The notes under the pieces are model-generated. The model saw nothing but the letters and a program-made list of their open reading frames with translations. It was not told the origin of the DNA and did no database searches. Source: CAYLWN01 sp964387625 (lineage in GTDB: Bacteria; Patescibacteriota; Microgenomatia; UBA10105). From it: a stretch of DNA of 11,569 bases. The translations under genes were made by a program, and so were the position numbers. The stretch lies in contig CAYLWN010000030.1 in NCBI GenBank assembly GCA_964387625.1, forward strand, positions 1 through 11,569, in the 5' to 3' direction. Each line of letters starts with the position of its first letter. The stretch's first letter is position 1. Shown here piece after piece: positions 1 to 4,708 of the stretch.

Positions 1-130
1 AGACGATAAGACAGAGGTAAGGAAAGATATAAGATGGGAAGACGATAAGACAGTAAGACAGGAAGATGACGTGATAGGAAGACAACGAGATGGGAAGACG
101 GGAGAATTTAAAGATAATGAGAAAAGAATA
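1..130. repeat. Purine-rich short-word repeats upstream of the four-helix-bundle gene
   Basis: The word GACGATAAGACAG occurs at about 3-14 and 41-53, and variants of AAGACAG, GGAAGA and GATGGGAAGACG fill the rest of the stretch. The complementary words GTCTTAT and GTCTTACT lie just after the next gene (488-506), so the gene sits between imperfect inverted repeats. An in-frame ATG at 71 would translate this low-complexity DNA, but the resulting 20 residues do not belong to the protein family, so I read the stretch as non-coding. Confidence 0.7.
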
Positions 131-487
131 ATGAAAGATCATCAATTTCGAAAACTAATAGTTTGGCAGAGAGCAATGGCATTTGTTGTAAAAATATACA
201 ATTTAACCTCATTTTTTCCTAAAGAAGAAAAATTCGGACTAACTAATCAAATTAGACGTGCAGCCACATCTGTACCATTAAATATTGCTGAAGGATCAGG
301 CAGTGGTAGTAATATGGAATTTTGTAGATTTTTGCACATTGCCAAAAGATCTGTTTATGAAGTGATTACTGGTTTAGAAATCGCTAATAATTTAAAATAT
401 CTTAAACAAGAACAACATGAAATAATTAAAGAATCAGAAGAGATTTGTTTAATGATAGTAGGACTAATTAATAAATTAAAAAAATAA
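131..487 (+). CDS. Four-helix-bundle protein, 23S rRNA intervening-sequence (IVP/S23) family
   Basis: The ORF is open from 71, but I place the start at the ATG at 131, giving 118 residues beginning MKDHQFRKLIVWQRAM, the usual length and N-terminus of the family. Family hallmarks are visible: an L.VWQ.A helix, FPKEEKFGLTNQIRRA, then SVPLNIAEG, and EF.RFL.IA..S..E. The fold is a four-helix bundle that forms oligomers. The family was first found encoded within insertions of 23S rRNA genes, and the Avd proteins of diversity-generating retroelements are relatives. Its molecular role is not firmly known, and RNA or nucleic-acid binding is the usual suggestion. Here it is a free-standing gene, but the same window holds a 23S gene with insertions about 10 kb downstream. 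Imperfect complementary repeats flank it. No clear ribosome-binding site is seen. Confidence 0.92.
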   Translation: MKDHQFRKLIVWQRAMAFVVKIYNLTSFFPKEEKFGLTNQIRRAATSVPLNIAEGSGSGSNMEFCRFLHIAKRSVYEVITGLEIANNLKYLKQEQHEIIKESEEICLMIVGLINKLKK

Positions 488-506
488 GTCTTATGTCTTA
501 CTATCT
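488..506. repeat. Inverted counterpart of the 5' flanking repeat
   Basis: This stretch begins directly after the stop codon of the four-helix-bundle gene. It carries GTCTTAT (488-494) and GTCTTACT (495-502), complementary to ATAAGAC at 45-51 and AGTAAGAC at 52-59. The two sub-words are not in the order needed for one perfect hairpin, so this is a repeat-family relationship rather than a simple terminator. Confidence 0.6.
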
Positions 507-530
507 AAAAAATATCTTAAATCTAAATTT

Positions 531-803
531 ATGAGCAAACCTCAATCTATCGGACAAATATTGGTAAAATTTAACCCCATGGAGGATAAATATATATCCC
601 GGGAATTTCAATCATACGGAATATTTTTATCAGAAACTTTAAGCGATTATAAACACCGGGCAATTTATATAAGACTTGCCAAAACTGTAAATAGAGCACT
701 TTTGGAAAAAGCTCTTAATTTTGTCAAAGATGCGACCAATGCACGGAGCAAAGCCCGTTTGTTTATGTGGAAACTGGCAAAACTAAGAAGAGGAGAAGAA
801 TAA
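531..803 (+). CDS. Small conserved-type protein of unknown function
   Basis: This encodes 90 residues rich in Lys and Arg, predicted mostly helical and soluble, with no signal peptide or membrane segment. The core reads ISREFQSYG...LSETLSD.KH.A.YIRLAK, then RALLEKAL.FVKDA and LFMWKLAKL. This resembles a short conserved hypothetical family I associate with Patescibacteria, but that is recollection and I can name no function. The pattern of two long amphipathic helices with a basic tail would suit a nucleic-acid-associated or ribosome-associated role, which is only inference. The start ATG has no Shine-Dalgarno sequence. The stop is followed closely by the promoter of the next gene, so this looks like the end of a transcription unit. 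Confidence 0.75.
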   Translation: MSKPQSIGQILVKFNPMEDKYISREFQSYGIFLSETLSDYKHRAIYIRLAKTVNRALLEKALNFVKDATNARSKARLFMWKLAKLRRGEE

Positions 804-811
804 AAAAACCA

Positions 812-840
812 TTGACTTAAAAATTACTAACTATTATAGT
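812..840 (+). promoter_or_regulatory. Sigma-70-type promoter, TTGACT-N17-TATAGT
   Basis: The -35 is at 812-817, the spacer is 17 nt, and the -10 is at 835-840. Transcription would start near 847, giving a leader of about 25 nt to the ATG at 872. It starts immediately after the preceding gene's stop. Confidence 0.7.
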
Positions 841-871
841 TAAATAAATTTCAAACTGCCTTTTTTTAATT

Positions 872-1429
872 ATGTCAGGTATTTTATGTGCAAGTGAAAA
901 TACATTATCAAGAAAACCAATTTCAGAAATAGGAGTAATAACTAGGAAAACATTTATTCCCGGATTAACTACAGGTTTAGAACTAAATTTGGGACCTAAT
1001 ATTTTTTGTAAAACAAAGATTGAAAAACTAAGTGACGGAAGTTTTTGGTACATGTTTGACTTAACTAAAAATGATATTTGGAAGTCTAATCAAAAATACG
1101 AGACTAATTTAGATTTGGTAAATCAACAACAATCTCATCAAATATTAATTTTTATTTTTAACCCAAAAAATCAAATATTTATTAGAACTAGTGGAAAAAA
1201 GACACAGGTAATATTAAATAATAATAAATTAGAATCTCATCAGATTCTGTCAGAAAAACATAATGCTGAAGGATGTATATTTTGTATTGAAAATATAACT
1301 TGGTCAAATTTTAGCCAATGGCTGATTAATGATGAATTGAAGTTAAATTCGAATATTGCAATCAATGTTCCTTTTGAAGAAGCAGAATTTATGGGTAATT
1401 TACCAATTTCAATACAAATAACTGGATAA
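872..1429 (+). CDS. Hypothetical protein, 185 residues
   Basis: I do not recognise this protein. It is soluble, without signal peptide or membrane segments, and rich in Asn, Ile, Ser and Lys. There are four Cys, two of them close together in a G-C-I-F-C-I segment near residue 138. Hydrophobic strands alternate with polar turns (for example HQILIFIFNPKNQIFIRTSG and SNIAINVPFEEAEFMG), suggesting a beta-rich fold. It has a good promoter directly upstream (812-840) and a single complete frame, so I take it as a real gene. There is no Shine-Dalgarno sequence before the ATG. It appears to be transcribed alone: about 150 nt of AT-rich DNA with a separate promoter follow before the next gene. Its higher AT content and Asn-rich composition differ somewhat from the enzyme genes nearby, which may mark it as accessory. 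Confidence 0.7.
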   Translation: MSGILCASENTLSRKPISEIGVITRKTFIPGLTTGLELNLGPNIFCKTKIEKLSDGSFWYMFDLTKNDIWKSNQKYETNLDLVNQQQSHQILIFIFNPKNQIFIRTSGKKTQVILNNNKLESHQILSEKHNAEGCIFCIENITWSNFSQWLINDELKLNSNIAINVPFEEAEFMGNLPISIQITG

Positions 1430-1528
1430 TTTGATTGTTGAATAAATTATTCACGATTTTTATGCTATTTTAGCCTTAGTTTTGAATGGATATTGACCAA
1501 ATACTTATCTTCAAATAATCTTAATGGA

Positions 1529-1558
1529 TTGCAAAATATTGTATTAGGTGTATATAGT
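1529..1558 (+). promoter_or_regulatory. Probable promoter of acyP, TTGCAA-N18-TATAGT
   Basis: The -35-like TTGCAA is at 1529-1534 and the -10 TATAGT at 1553-1558, giving a start near 1565 and a leader of about 13 nt to the ATG at 1578. The 18-nt spacer is slightly long. Confidence 0.5.
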
Positions 1559-1577
1559 AATTATATTGGAATAATTT

Positions 1578-1850
1578 ATGAAACGAATACATTTAATTAT
1601 TTCCGGTGATGTTGTCGGAGTCGGGTTTCGTACCTGGATCAAAGTAGCGGCTAAAAAACTCGAACTGACCGGTTGGGTGAAAAACCGCGATGATGATACT
1701 GTCGAATTAGTAGCAGAAGGTAAAGAAGAAAATTTAAAAACCATGATTGAGTTATGTCACAAGGGGCCATCAGTTGCATGGGTAGAACATATTGAAGAAA
1801 TTTGGGAAGAATATCAAAACGAATTTGATATTTTTGAAGTTACACGTTGA
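1578..1850 (+). CDS. acyP: Acylphosphatase
   Basis: This is a small cytosolic enzyme that hydrolyses carboxyl-phosphate bonds such as acetyl-phosphate or 1,3-bisphosphoglycerate. At 90 residues it has the family length, and the whole acylphosphatase domain is present. The phosphate-binding loop reads G-D-V-V-G-V-G-F-R at residues 10-18, where the usual form is GxVQGVGFR, so Gln is replaced by Val. The substrate-binding Arg18 and catalytic Asn36 (in GWVKNR) are both in place. The later GPS..A.VE segment is also typical. A promoter of its own lies at 1529-1558. It is followed after about 50 nt by an unrelated membrane-protein pair. I am confident of the family; the physiological substrate cannot be read from the sequence. 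Confidence 0.95.
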   Translation: MKRIHLIISGDVVGVGFRTWIKVAAKKLELTGWVKNRDDDTVELVAEGKEENLKTMIELCHKGPSVAWVEHIEEIWEEYQNEFDIFEVTR

Positions 1851-1890
1851 TAACGACAATTAGTTTTTAGAAAAATTGCTCATTTTATGT

Positions 1891-1896
1891 TACGAT
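1891..1896 (+). promoter_or_regulatory. Extended -10 promoter placed for a leaderless transcript
   Basis: TG-T-TACGAT ends 6 nt before the ATG at 1903, so transcription would begin at or next to the start codon. No convincing -35 is seen. The same arrangement recurs before the genes at 3166 and 5766. Confidence 0.45.
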
Positions 1897-1902
1897 GAAT
1901 TT

Positions 1903-2361
1903 ATGAAGCCTTTTAAATTCCCCAAAATTGAGGGAAAATTTGTTGTTTGGTCATTTTTTTACCTGGTGCTTCTTATCTTATTACGTTGGCGGTTAACTCC
2001 AAACATAACTATCCTGTTATTTGTTTTTGGTGCTATTATCGGAATATTTATTTTGGATGTGATGGAAAAAATTATTGATATGAAGCCATCGCCACTTGGA
2101 GGAGCACTCGCTCAGATGATATTATTAGTTTTAACGTTCTTTTCCATTACTTCTACAGGTAATTTAGTGGGTAAAGGAGTGGTGTTGTTTTTAAATTTAA
2201 AGTATTTGTATTTAGCCAGAAACGAATTTTTGGGAACTGGTAATTTGACAAATTGGTTTAAACAGATAAATATGACAATTACTCCCAAAAGAGCAGAGAG
2301 TTATTTATTAGTTTTTACAATAATTATTATTATGCAAGCAGCCATGTTTATTTTATTATGA
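1903..2361 (+). CDS. Multi-pass membrane protein of unknown function
   Basis: An in-frame ATG exists at 1876, but I choose 1903 (152 residues, MKPFKFPK) because an extended -10 sits directly before it and the extra nine residues would lie inside that promoter. The N-terminus is basic and is followed by hydrophobic stretches at about residues 13-27, 35-51, 68-82, 88-99 and 132-152, so four or five membrane spans are likely. The loop between the third and last spans carries K-Y-L-Y-L-A-R and N-x-F-K-Q. I recognise no family. Its TGA stop overlaps the ATG of the next gene in an ATGA junction, so the two are translationally coupled and probably act together at the membrane. Confidence 0.75.
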   Translation: MKPFKFPKIEGKFVVWSFFYLVLLILLRWRLTPNITILLFVFGAIIGIFILDVMEKIIDMKPSPLGGALAQMILLVLTFFSITSTGNLVGKGVVLFLNLKYLYLARNEFLGTGNLTNWFKQINMTITPKRAESYLLVFTIIIIMQAAMFILL

Positions 2362-2645
2362 ATTTATCCTATAAAATCAGACAAAAATTTACAGAATTTG
2401 GATTTAGGCCAAAAATGAATGAAGAAGTTCAAGCTTTGGAGGCACAATTTACAATATGTCAATTAATTGTAGTTGTATTGTCAATAATGTCTGTGGCATT
2501 TTTATTTATACCTTTAATGTTTTTACAGGATGTAAGATTTGTGATAGCGTTTTTTGGAGTGAGCTTTATCTTGTTAACTGTAGGCATGTGGTTTTGGTTT
2601 AAAAGACATGAGATATGCGAACATCCAGAGGAATATAATAAATAG
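2358..2645 (+). CDS. Small two-span membrane protein, coupled to the preceding gene
   Basis: This encodes 95 residues. The first 30 are a charged cytoplasmic-looking segment (MNLSYKIRQKF...MNEEVQALEAQF). Two hydrophobic spans follow at about residues 33-55 and 60-80, then a short charged tail ending ICEHPEEYNK. It overlaps the upstream gene by 4 nt (ATGA), which argues for co-translation and a shared complex or function. I recognise no family. The start is fixed by this overlap, and there is no separate promoter or ribosome-binding site. Confidence 0.75.
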   Translation: MNLSYKIRQKFTEFGFRPKMNEEVQALEAQFTICQLIVVVLSIMSVAFLFIPLMFLQDVRFVIAFFGVSFILLTVGMWFWFKRHEICEHPEEYNK

Positions 2646-2667
2646 CGTTTAGAAATTAGCGTTTAGT
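2644..2667. repeat. Intergenic word repeat AGCGTTTAG / AAATTAGCGTTTAG
   Basis: The word TAGCGTTTAG occurs twice in a row around AAAT, beginning in the stop codon of the upstream gene. It is the same kind of locus-specific word repeat seen at several other gene junctions in this window (1-68, 3826-3850, 4201-4275, 4617-4706), each with a different word. Confidence 0.55.
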
Positions 2668-2709
2668 GTCAAGTGATGAGATAATAGTTATTGTTAAATT
2701 ATTTTCTTT

Positions 2710-3135
2710 ATGTTAAATGATGATCAATTAAGAGAAATACTCACACTCATGAGAGTAATTGCTATCGTGGGGTTGTCAAATGACCCTGATCATGATTCCT
2801 ACAAAGTGGCTCAATATCTTATCAGCCGCGGATTTAAAATCGTTCCCATAAACCCTAAATATGCCAATCTTTTGGGTGAGGTAAGTTATTCGGATTTGAT
2901 AACTGCACAGGGGGAATTACCTGAAAATTTTAAAATTGATTTAGTAGATATTTTCAGAAAACCGGAGTTTGTAATGCCTCATATTGAGCAAGCTTTAAAA
3001 ATTGGCGCAAAAGTTGTATGGATGCAGGAGGGAATAGAGCATTTGGATGGTGCAAAAAAAGCAGAAAGTGCAGGACTTAAAGCAGTAATGAATAAATGCA
3101 TCATGCATGAGCATATAAGACTATTCAGTCAGTAA
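2710..3135 (+). CDS. CoA-binding domain protein (YccU-like, CoA_binding_2 family)
   Basis: This encodes 141 residues that make up one Rossmann-type CoA-binding domain, as in the nucleotide-binding part of succinyl-CoA synthetase and in the stand-alone YccU proteins. Visible family features in order are IAIVGLSNDPDHDSYKVAQYL near residues 17-36, the second strand IVPINPKY, and DLVDIFRKPEFV near residue 80. After these come the metal or active-site-like K-V-V-W-M-Q-E-G-I and the C-terminal VMNKCIMHEH.R. The protein is cytosolic and probably binds CoA or a similar nucleotide; the biological role of the stand-alone family is unclear. It stands alone between two membrane-protein genes. No Shine-Dalgarno sequence is evident, and a -10-like TAAATT lies 9 nt before the start. 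Confidence 0.92.
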   Translation: MLNDDQLREILTLMRVIAIVGLSNDPDHDSYKVAQYLISRGFKIVPINPKYANLLGEVSYSDLITAQGELPENFKIDLVDIFRKPEFVMPHIEQALKIGAKVVWMQEGIEHLDGAKKAESAGLKAVMNKCIMHEHIRLFSQ

Positions 3136-3153
3136 ATTTTTATTAAATATCGC

Positions 3154-3159
3154 TATAAT
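3154..3159 (+). promoter_or_regulatory. Consensus -10 TATAAT placed for a leaderless transcript
   Basis: TATAAT ends 6 nt before the ATG at 3166, so the transcript should begin at the start codon or within a base or two of it. The -35 region is poor. Confidence 0.55.
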
Positions 3160-3165
3160 AAAAAT

Positions 3166-3825
3166 ATGGACGGAAAAAGAAATTTTTTGTTAGAACGGAC
3201 TTATACTATTTGGGCATTAGTTTTGATTGTGTGGTCTTTTTATAGAGCTTCTTTTAAATTTCCAGAAATAGTGGATGAATTGATCTTTAAACCTTTAGTT
3301 TTTTTAGGTCCGATGCTGATTTATGTTTTGAAAAAAGAACATCGGGTATTAGCTTCAATAGGGTTGCAAACGGGAAAATTTTTCCGGGATATTTATTTGG
3401 GAATTGGTTTTGGAATGTTGTTTGCAGTTGAGGGTTTGATAGCTAATTCAGTCAAATACGGACAATTTACATTTGCGCCTCTCATTTCTGTTAGTGGAGT
3501 AAATATTTTAATTGCGACTTTATTGGCTATAGTGGGAGCGTTTTGTGAAGAGCTCCTGGTGCGCGGATTTTTATATACCAGACTTAAAGAAAATTATCAC
3601 GATGAGTTTAAAGCCATGCTTGTTTCAACTTCAATGTATTTTATGTTGCTTATCCCCGGAATTTTTGCCGTATCCCATTTGGTAGGAGTACCACTGCTTA
3701 TATTTATCATGACTAATATAATTATATCTATGGCAAATACCATGATATTCAATGAAACAAAAACTCTTACAGTGCCAGTTTTACTTCATGCATTTTGGAA
3801 CATGGCTGTGGTACTTTATCTGTAA
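3166..3825 (+). CDS. CPBP-family intramembrane glutamic protease (CAAX/ABI type)
   Basis: This encodes 219 residues with about six to eight hydrophobic segments, so it is an integral membrane protein. The three catalytic motifs of the CPBP (Rce1-like) family are all present: E128-E129-L-L-V-R133 (EExxxR), F167-A-V-S-H171 (FxxxH) and H208-A-F-W-N212 (HxxxN). The family cleaves within or near the membrane. Bacterial members have been tied to peptide maturation, bacteriocin immunity and cell-envelope processing, and the substrate here is unknown. The start follows a consensus -10 by 6 nt with no Shine-Dalgarno sequence, so a leaderless mRNA is likely. No peptide or bacteriocin gene lies beside it. 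Confidence 0.93.
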   Translation: MDGKRNFLLERTYTIWALVLIVWSFYRASFKFPEIVDELIFKPLVFLGPMLIYVLKKEHRVLASIGLQTGKFFRDIYLGIGFGMLFAVEGLIANSVKYGQFTFAPLISVSGVNILIATLLAIVGAFCEELLVRGFLYTRLKENYHDEFKAMLVSTSMYFMLLIPGIFAVSHLVGVPLLIFIMTNIIISMANTMIFNETKTLTVPVLLHAFWNMAVVLYL

Positions 3826-3850
3826 TAAGCGATAAGTAATAAGAGATAAG
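3826..3850. repeat. Intergenic word repeat AATAAGCGATAAG / AATAAGAGATAAG
   Basis: Two direct copies of a 13-nt word lie directly after the stop codon of the protease gene and differ at one base. This is the same habit as the other junction repeats of the window, with its own word. Confidence 0.5.
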
Positions 3851-3854
3851 CAGT

Positions 3855-3955
3855 TTATAATTTTGCCTCATAACCTTCATTTTTTATAACTTCAATAATT
3901 TTTTCTTTGTTACCTTTAATTCATCAAATTTAACTACTATGATTAACACATGCCC
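3855..3955 (-). pseudogene. Remnant of a heavy-metal-associated (HMA) domain, frame-shifted
   Basis: On the minus strand one frame reads VLIIVVKFDELKVTK and the next frame reads EKIIEVIKNEGYEAKL followed by TAA. Joined, these match the last third of an HMA domain (the ferredoxin-like fold of CopZ, MerP and the N-termini of copper ATPases), which typically ends with a pattern like V.FD..KV..E.II..I...GYEA. The join falls in an A-run near 3912-3920, where one extra A would restore a single frame. The metal-binding CxxC half is missing. A stop codon and repeated DNA next to the assembly gap replace it. It may be a decayed gene or, less likely, a sequencing error in a gene cut by the gap. No other gene lies between 3826 and 4292. 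Confidence 0.45.
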
Positions 3956-3971
3956 TACTATCTATAGATAG

Positions 3972-4026
3972 TCATCTATATAATGTCAGGATAGGATTTT
4001 TGGGGATGGAAATTTTTATAAATTTG
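3972..4026 (+). repeat. 55-nt direct repeat, left copy, abutting the assembly gap
   Basis: The 55 nt from TCATCTATATAATG to ATAAATTTG are identical to 4127-4181, and each copy touches the N run. This is most simply a contig-end overlap of one assembly k-mer rather than a biological repeat. Confidence 0.95.
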
Positions 4027-4126
4027 NNNNNNNNNNNNNNNNNNNNNNNNNNNNNNNNNNNNNNNNNNNNNNNNNNNNNNNNNNNNNNNNNNNNNNNNNN
4101 NNNNNNNNNNNNNNNNNNNNNNNNNN
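4027..4126. other. Assembly gap (100 N)
   Basis: The run is exactly 100 N between two identical 55-nt ends. The length is a conventional scaffold filler and should not be read as a measured distance. The two flanks may overlap directly, or the site may hold a tandem repeat the assembler could not resolve. Confidence 0.99.
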
Positions 4127-4181
4127 TCATCTATATAATGTCAGGATAGGATTTTTGGGGATGGAAATTTTTATAAATTTG
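4127..4181 (+). repeat. 55-nt direct repeat, right copy
   Basis: This is identical to 3972-4026 and starts at the first called base after the gap. Confidence 0.95.
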
Positions 4182-4201
4182 TTGTATCTTTAAAAAGTTA
4201 A

Positions 4202-4256
4202 AAACTCTAAAATCTAAATCCTAAATCCTAAAAAAATCAAAAATCTTTTAGAGTTT
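4202..4256 (+). repeat. Hairpin with 11-bp stem upstream of trxA, plus CTAAATC word repeats
   Basis: AAACTCTAAAA (4202-4212) pairs perfectly with TTTTAGAGTTT (4246-4256). The loop and the following 20 nt are built from CTAAATC, TTAGAA and ATTTAG words. It lies in the trxA leader region and could be a terminator-like or regulatory hairpin. More likely it is another member of the junction word repeats. Confidence 0.6.
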
Positions 4257-4292
4257 AGAAATTAGAATTTAGAATTTCCTGAAAGGAGATAT

Positions 4293-4613
4293 ATGCATAT
4301 CACAGCTACTGATCAGGATTTTGATCAACAAGTATTAAAATCAGATAAACCAGTATTAGTGGATTTTTGGGCTTCATGGTGCGGTCCGTGTCGAATGCAA
4401 CTGCCGATTTTGGAAGAATTGGATAAGGATTTAGGGGATAAAGGCGTGATTGCAAAATTAAACGTAGATGAAAATCCTAACAAAGCTCAATCTTTTAATG
4501 TCATGAGTATTCCAACCTTGATGTTATTTAATAAAGGCCAAGTGGTCAAACAATGGGTGGGAGTACAGAGCAAGGAAGCTTTATTAAGCGAGTTTAATAA
4601 AATTATCCAATAA
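4293..4613 (+). CDS. trxA: Thioredoxin
   Basis: This is a cytosolic 106-residue dithiol carrier that reduces protein disulfides and is itself reduced by thioredoxin reductase. The active site W29-C30-G31-P32-C33 is canonical. The buried Asp (D24 in VLVDFWA), the cis-proline (I73-P74-T75) and the C-terminal helix are all in place, and the length is normal. An AAAGGAG ribosome-binding site lies at the right distance before the ATG, one of the few good ones in this window, suggesting high expression. Its partner trxB follows 95 nt downstream in the same direction, separated by inverted word repeats. The pair forms a complete NADPH-to-thiol pathway. Confidence 0.97.
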   Translation: MHITATDQDFDQQVLKSDKPVLVDFWASWCGPCRMQLPILEELDKDLGDKGVIAKLNVDENPNKAQSFNVMSIPTLMLFNKGQVVKQWVGVQSKEALLSEFNKIIQ

Positions 4614-4616
4614 TAC

Positions 4617-4706
4617 CAATTATCCAATTCTCAAATTATCCAATAAAGAAAAAAAAGTTTATAATATTGGATAATTGGATGATTTGATTATTTGATGATT
4701 GGATAA
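4617..4706. repeat. Inverted word repeats (ATTATCCAAT / ATTGGATAAT) filling the trxA-trxB spacer
   Basis: AATTATCCAAT-type words on the left half are answered by ATTGGATAATTGG on the right half, giving a hairpin with at least a 10-bp perfect stem around an A-rich then TTTATA centre. Further GATGATTTGAT words reach to the trxB start codon. It could end the trxA transcript or protect mRNA. There is no GC-rich stem plus T-run, so it is not a standard terminator. Confidence 0.7.
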
Positions 4707-4708
4707 TT

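Noticed and set aside
3972..4181. A biological 55-nt direct repeat or attachment site
   Set aside because: Both copies abut the N run exactly, which is better explained by assembly overlap.
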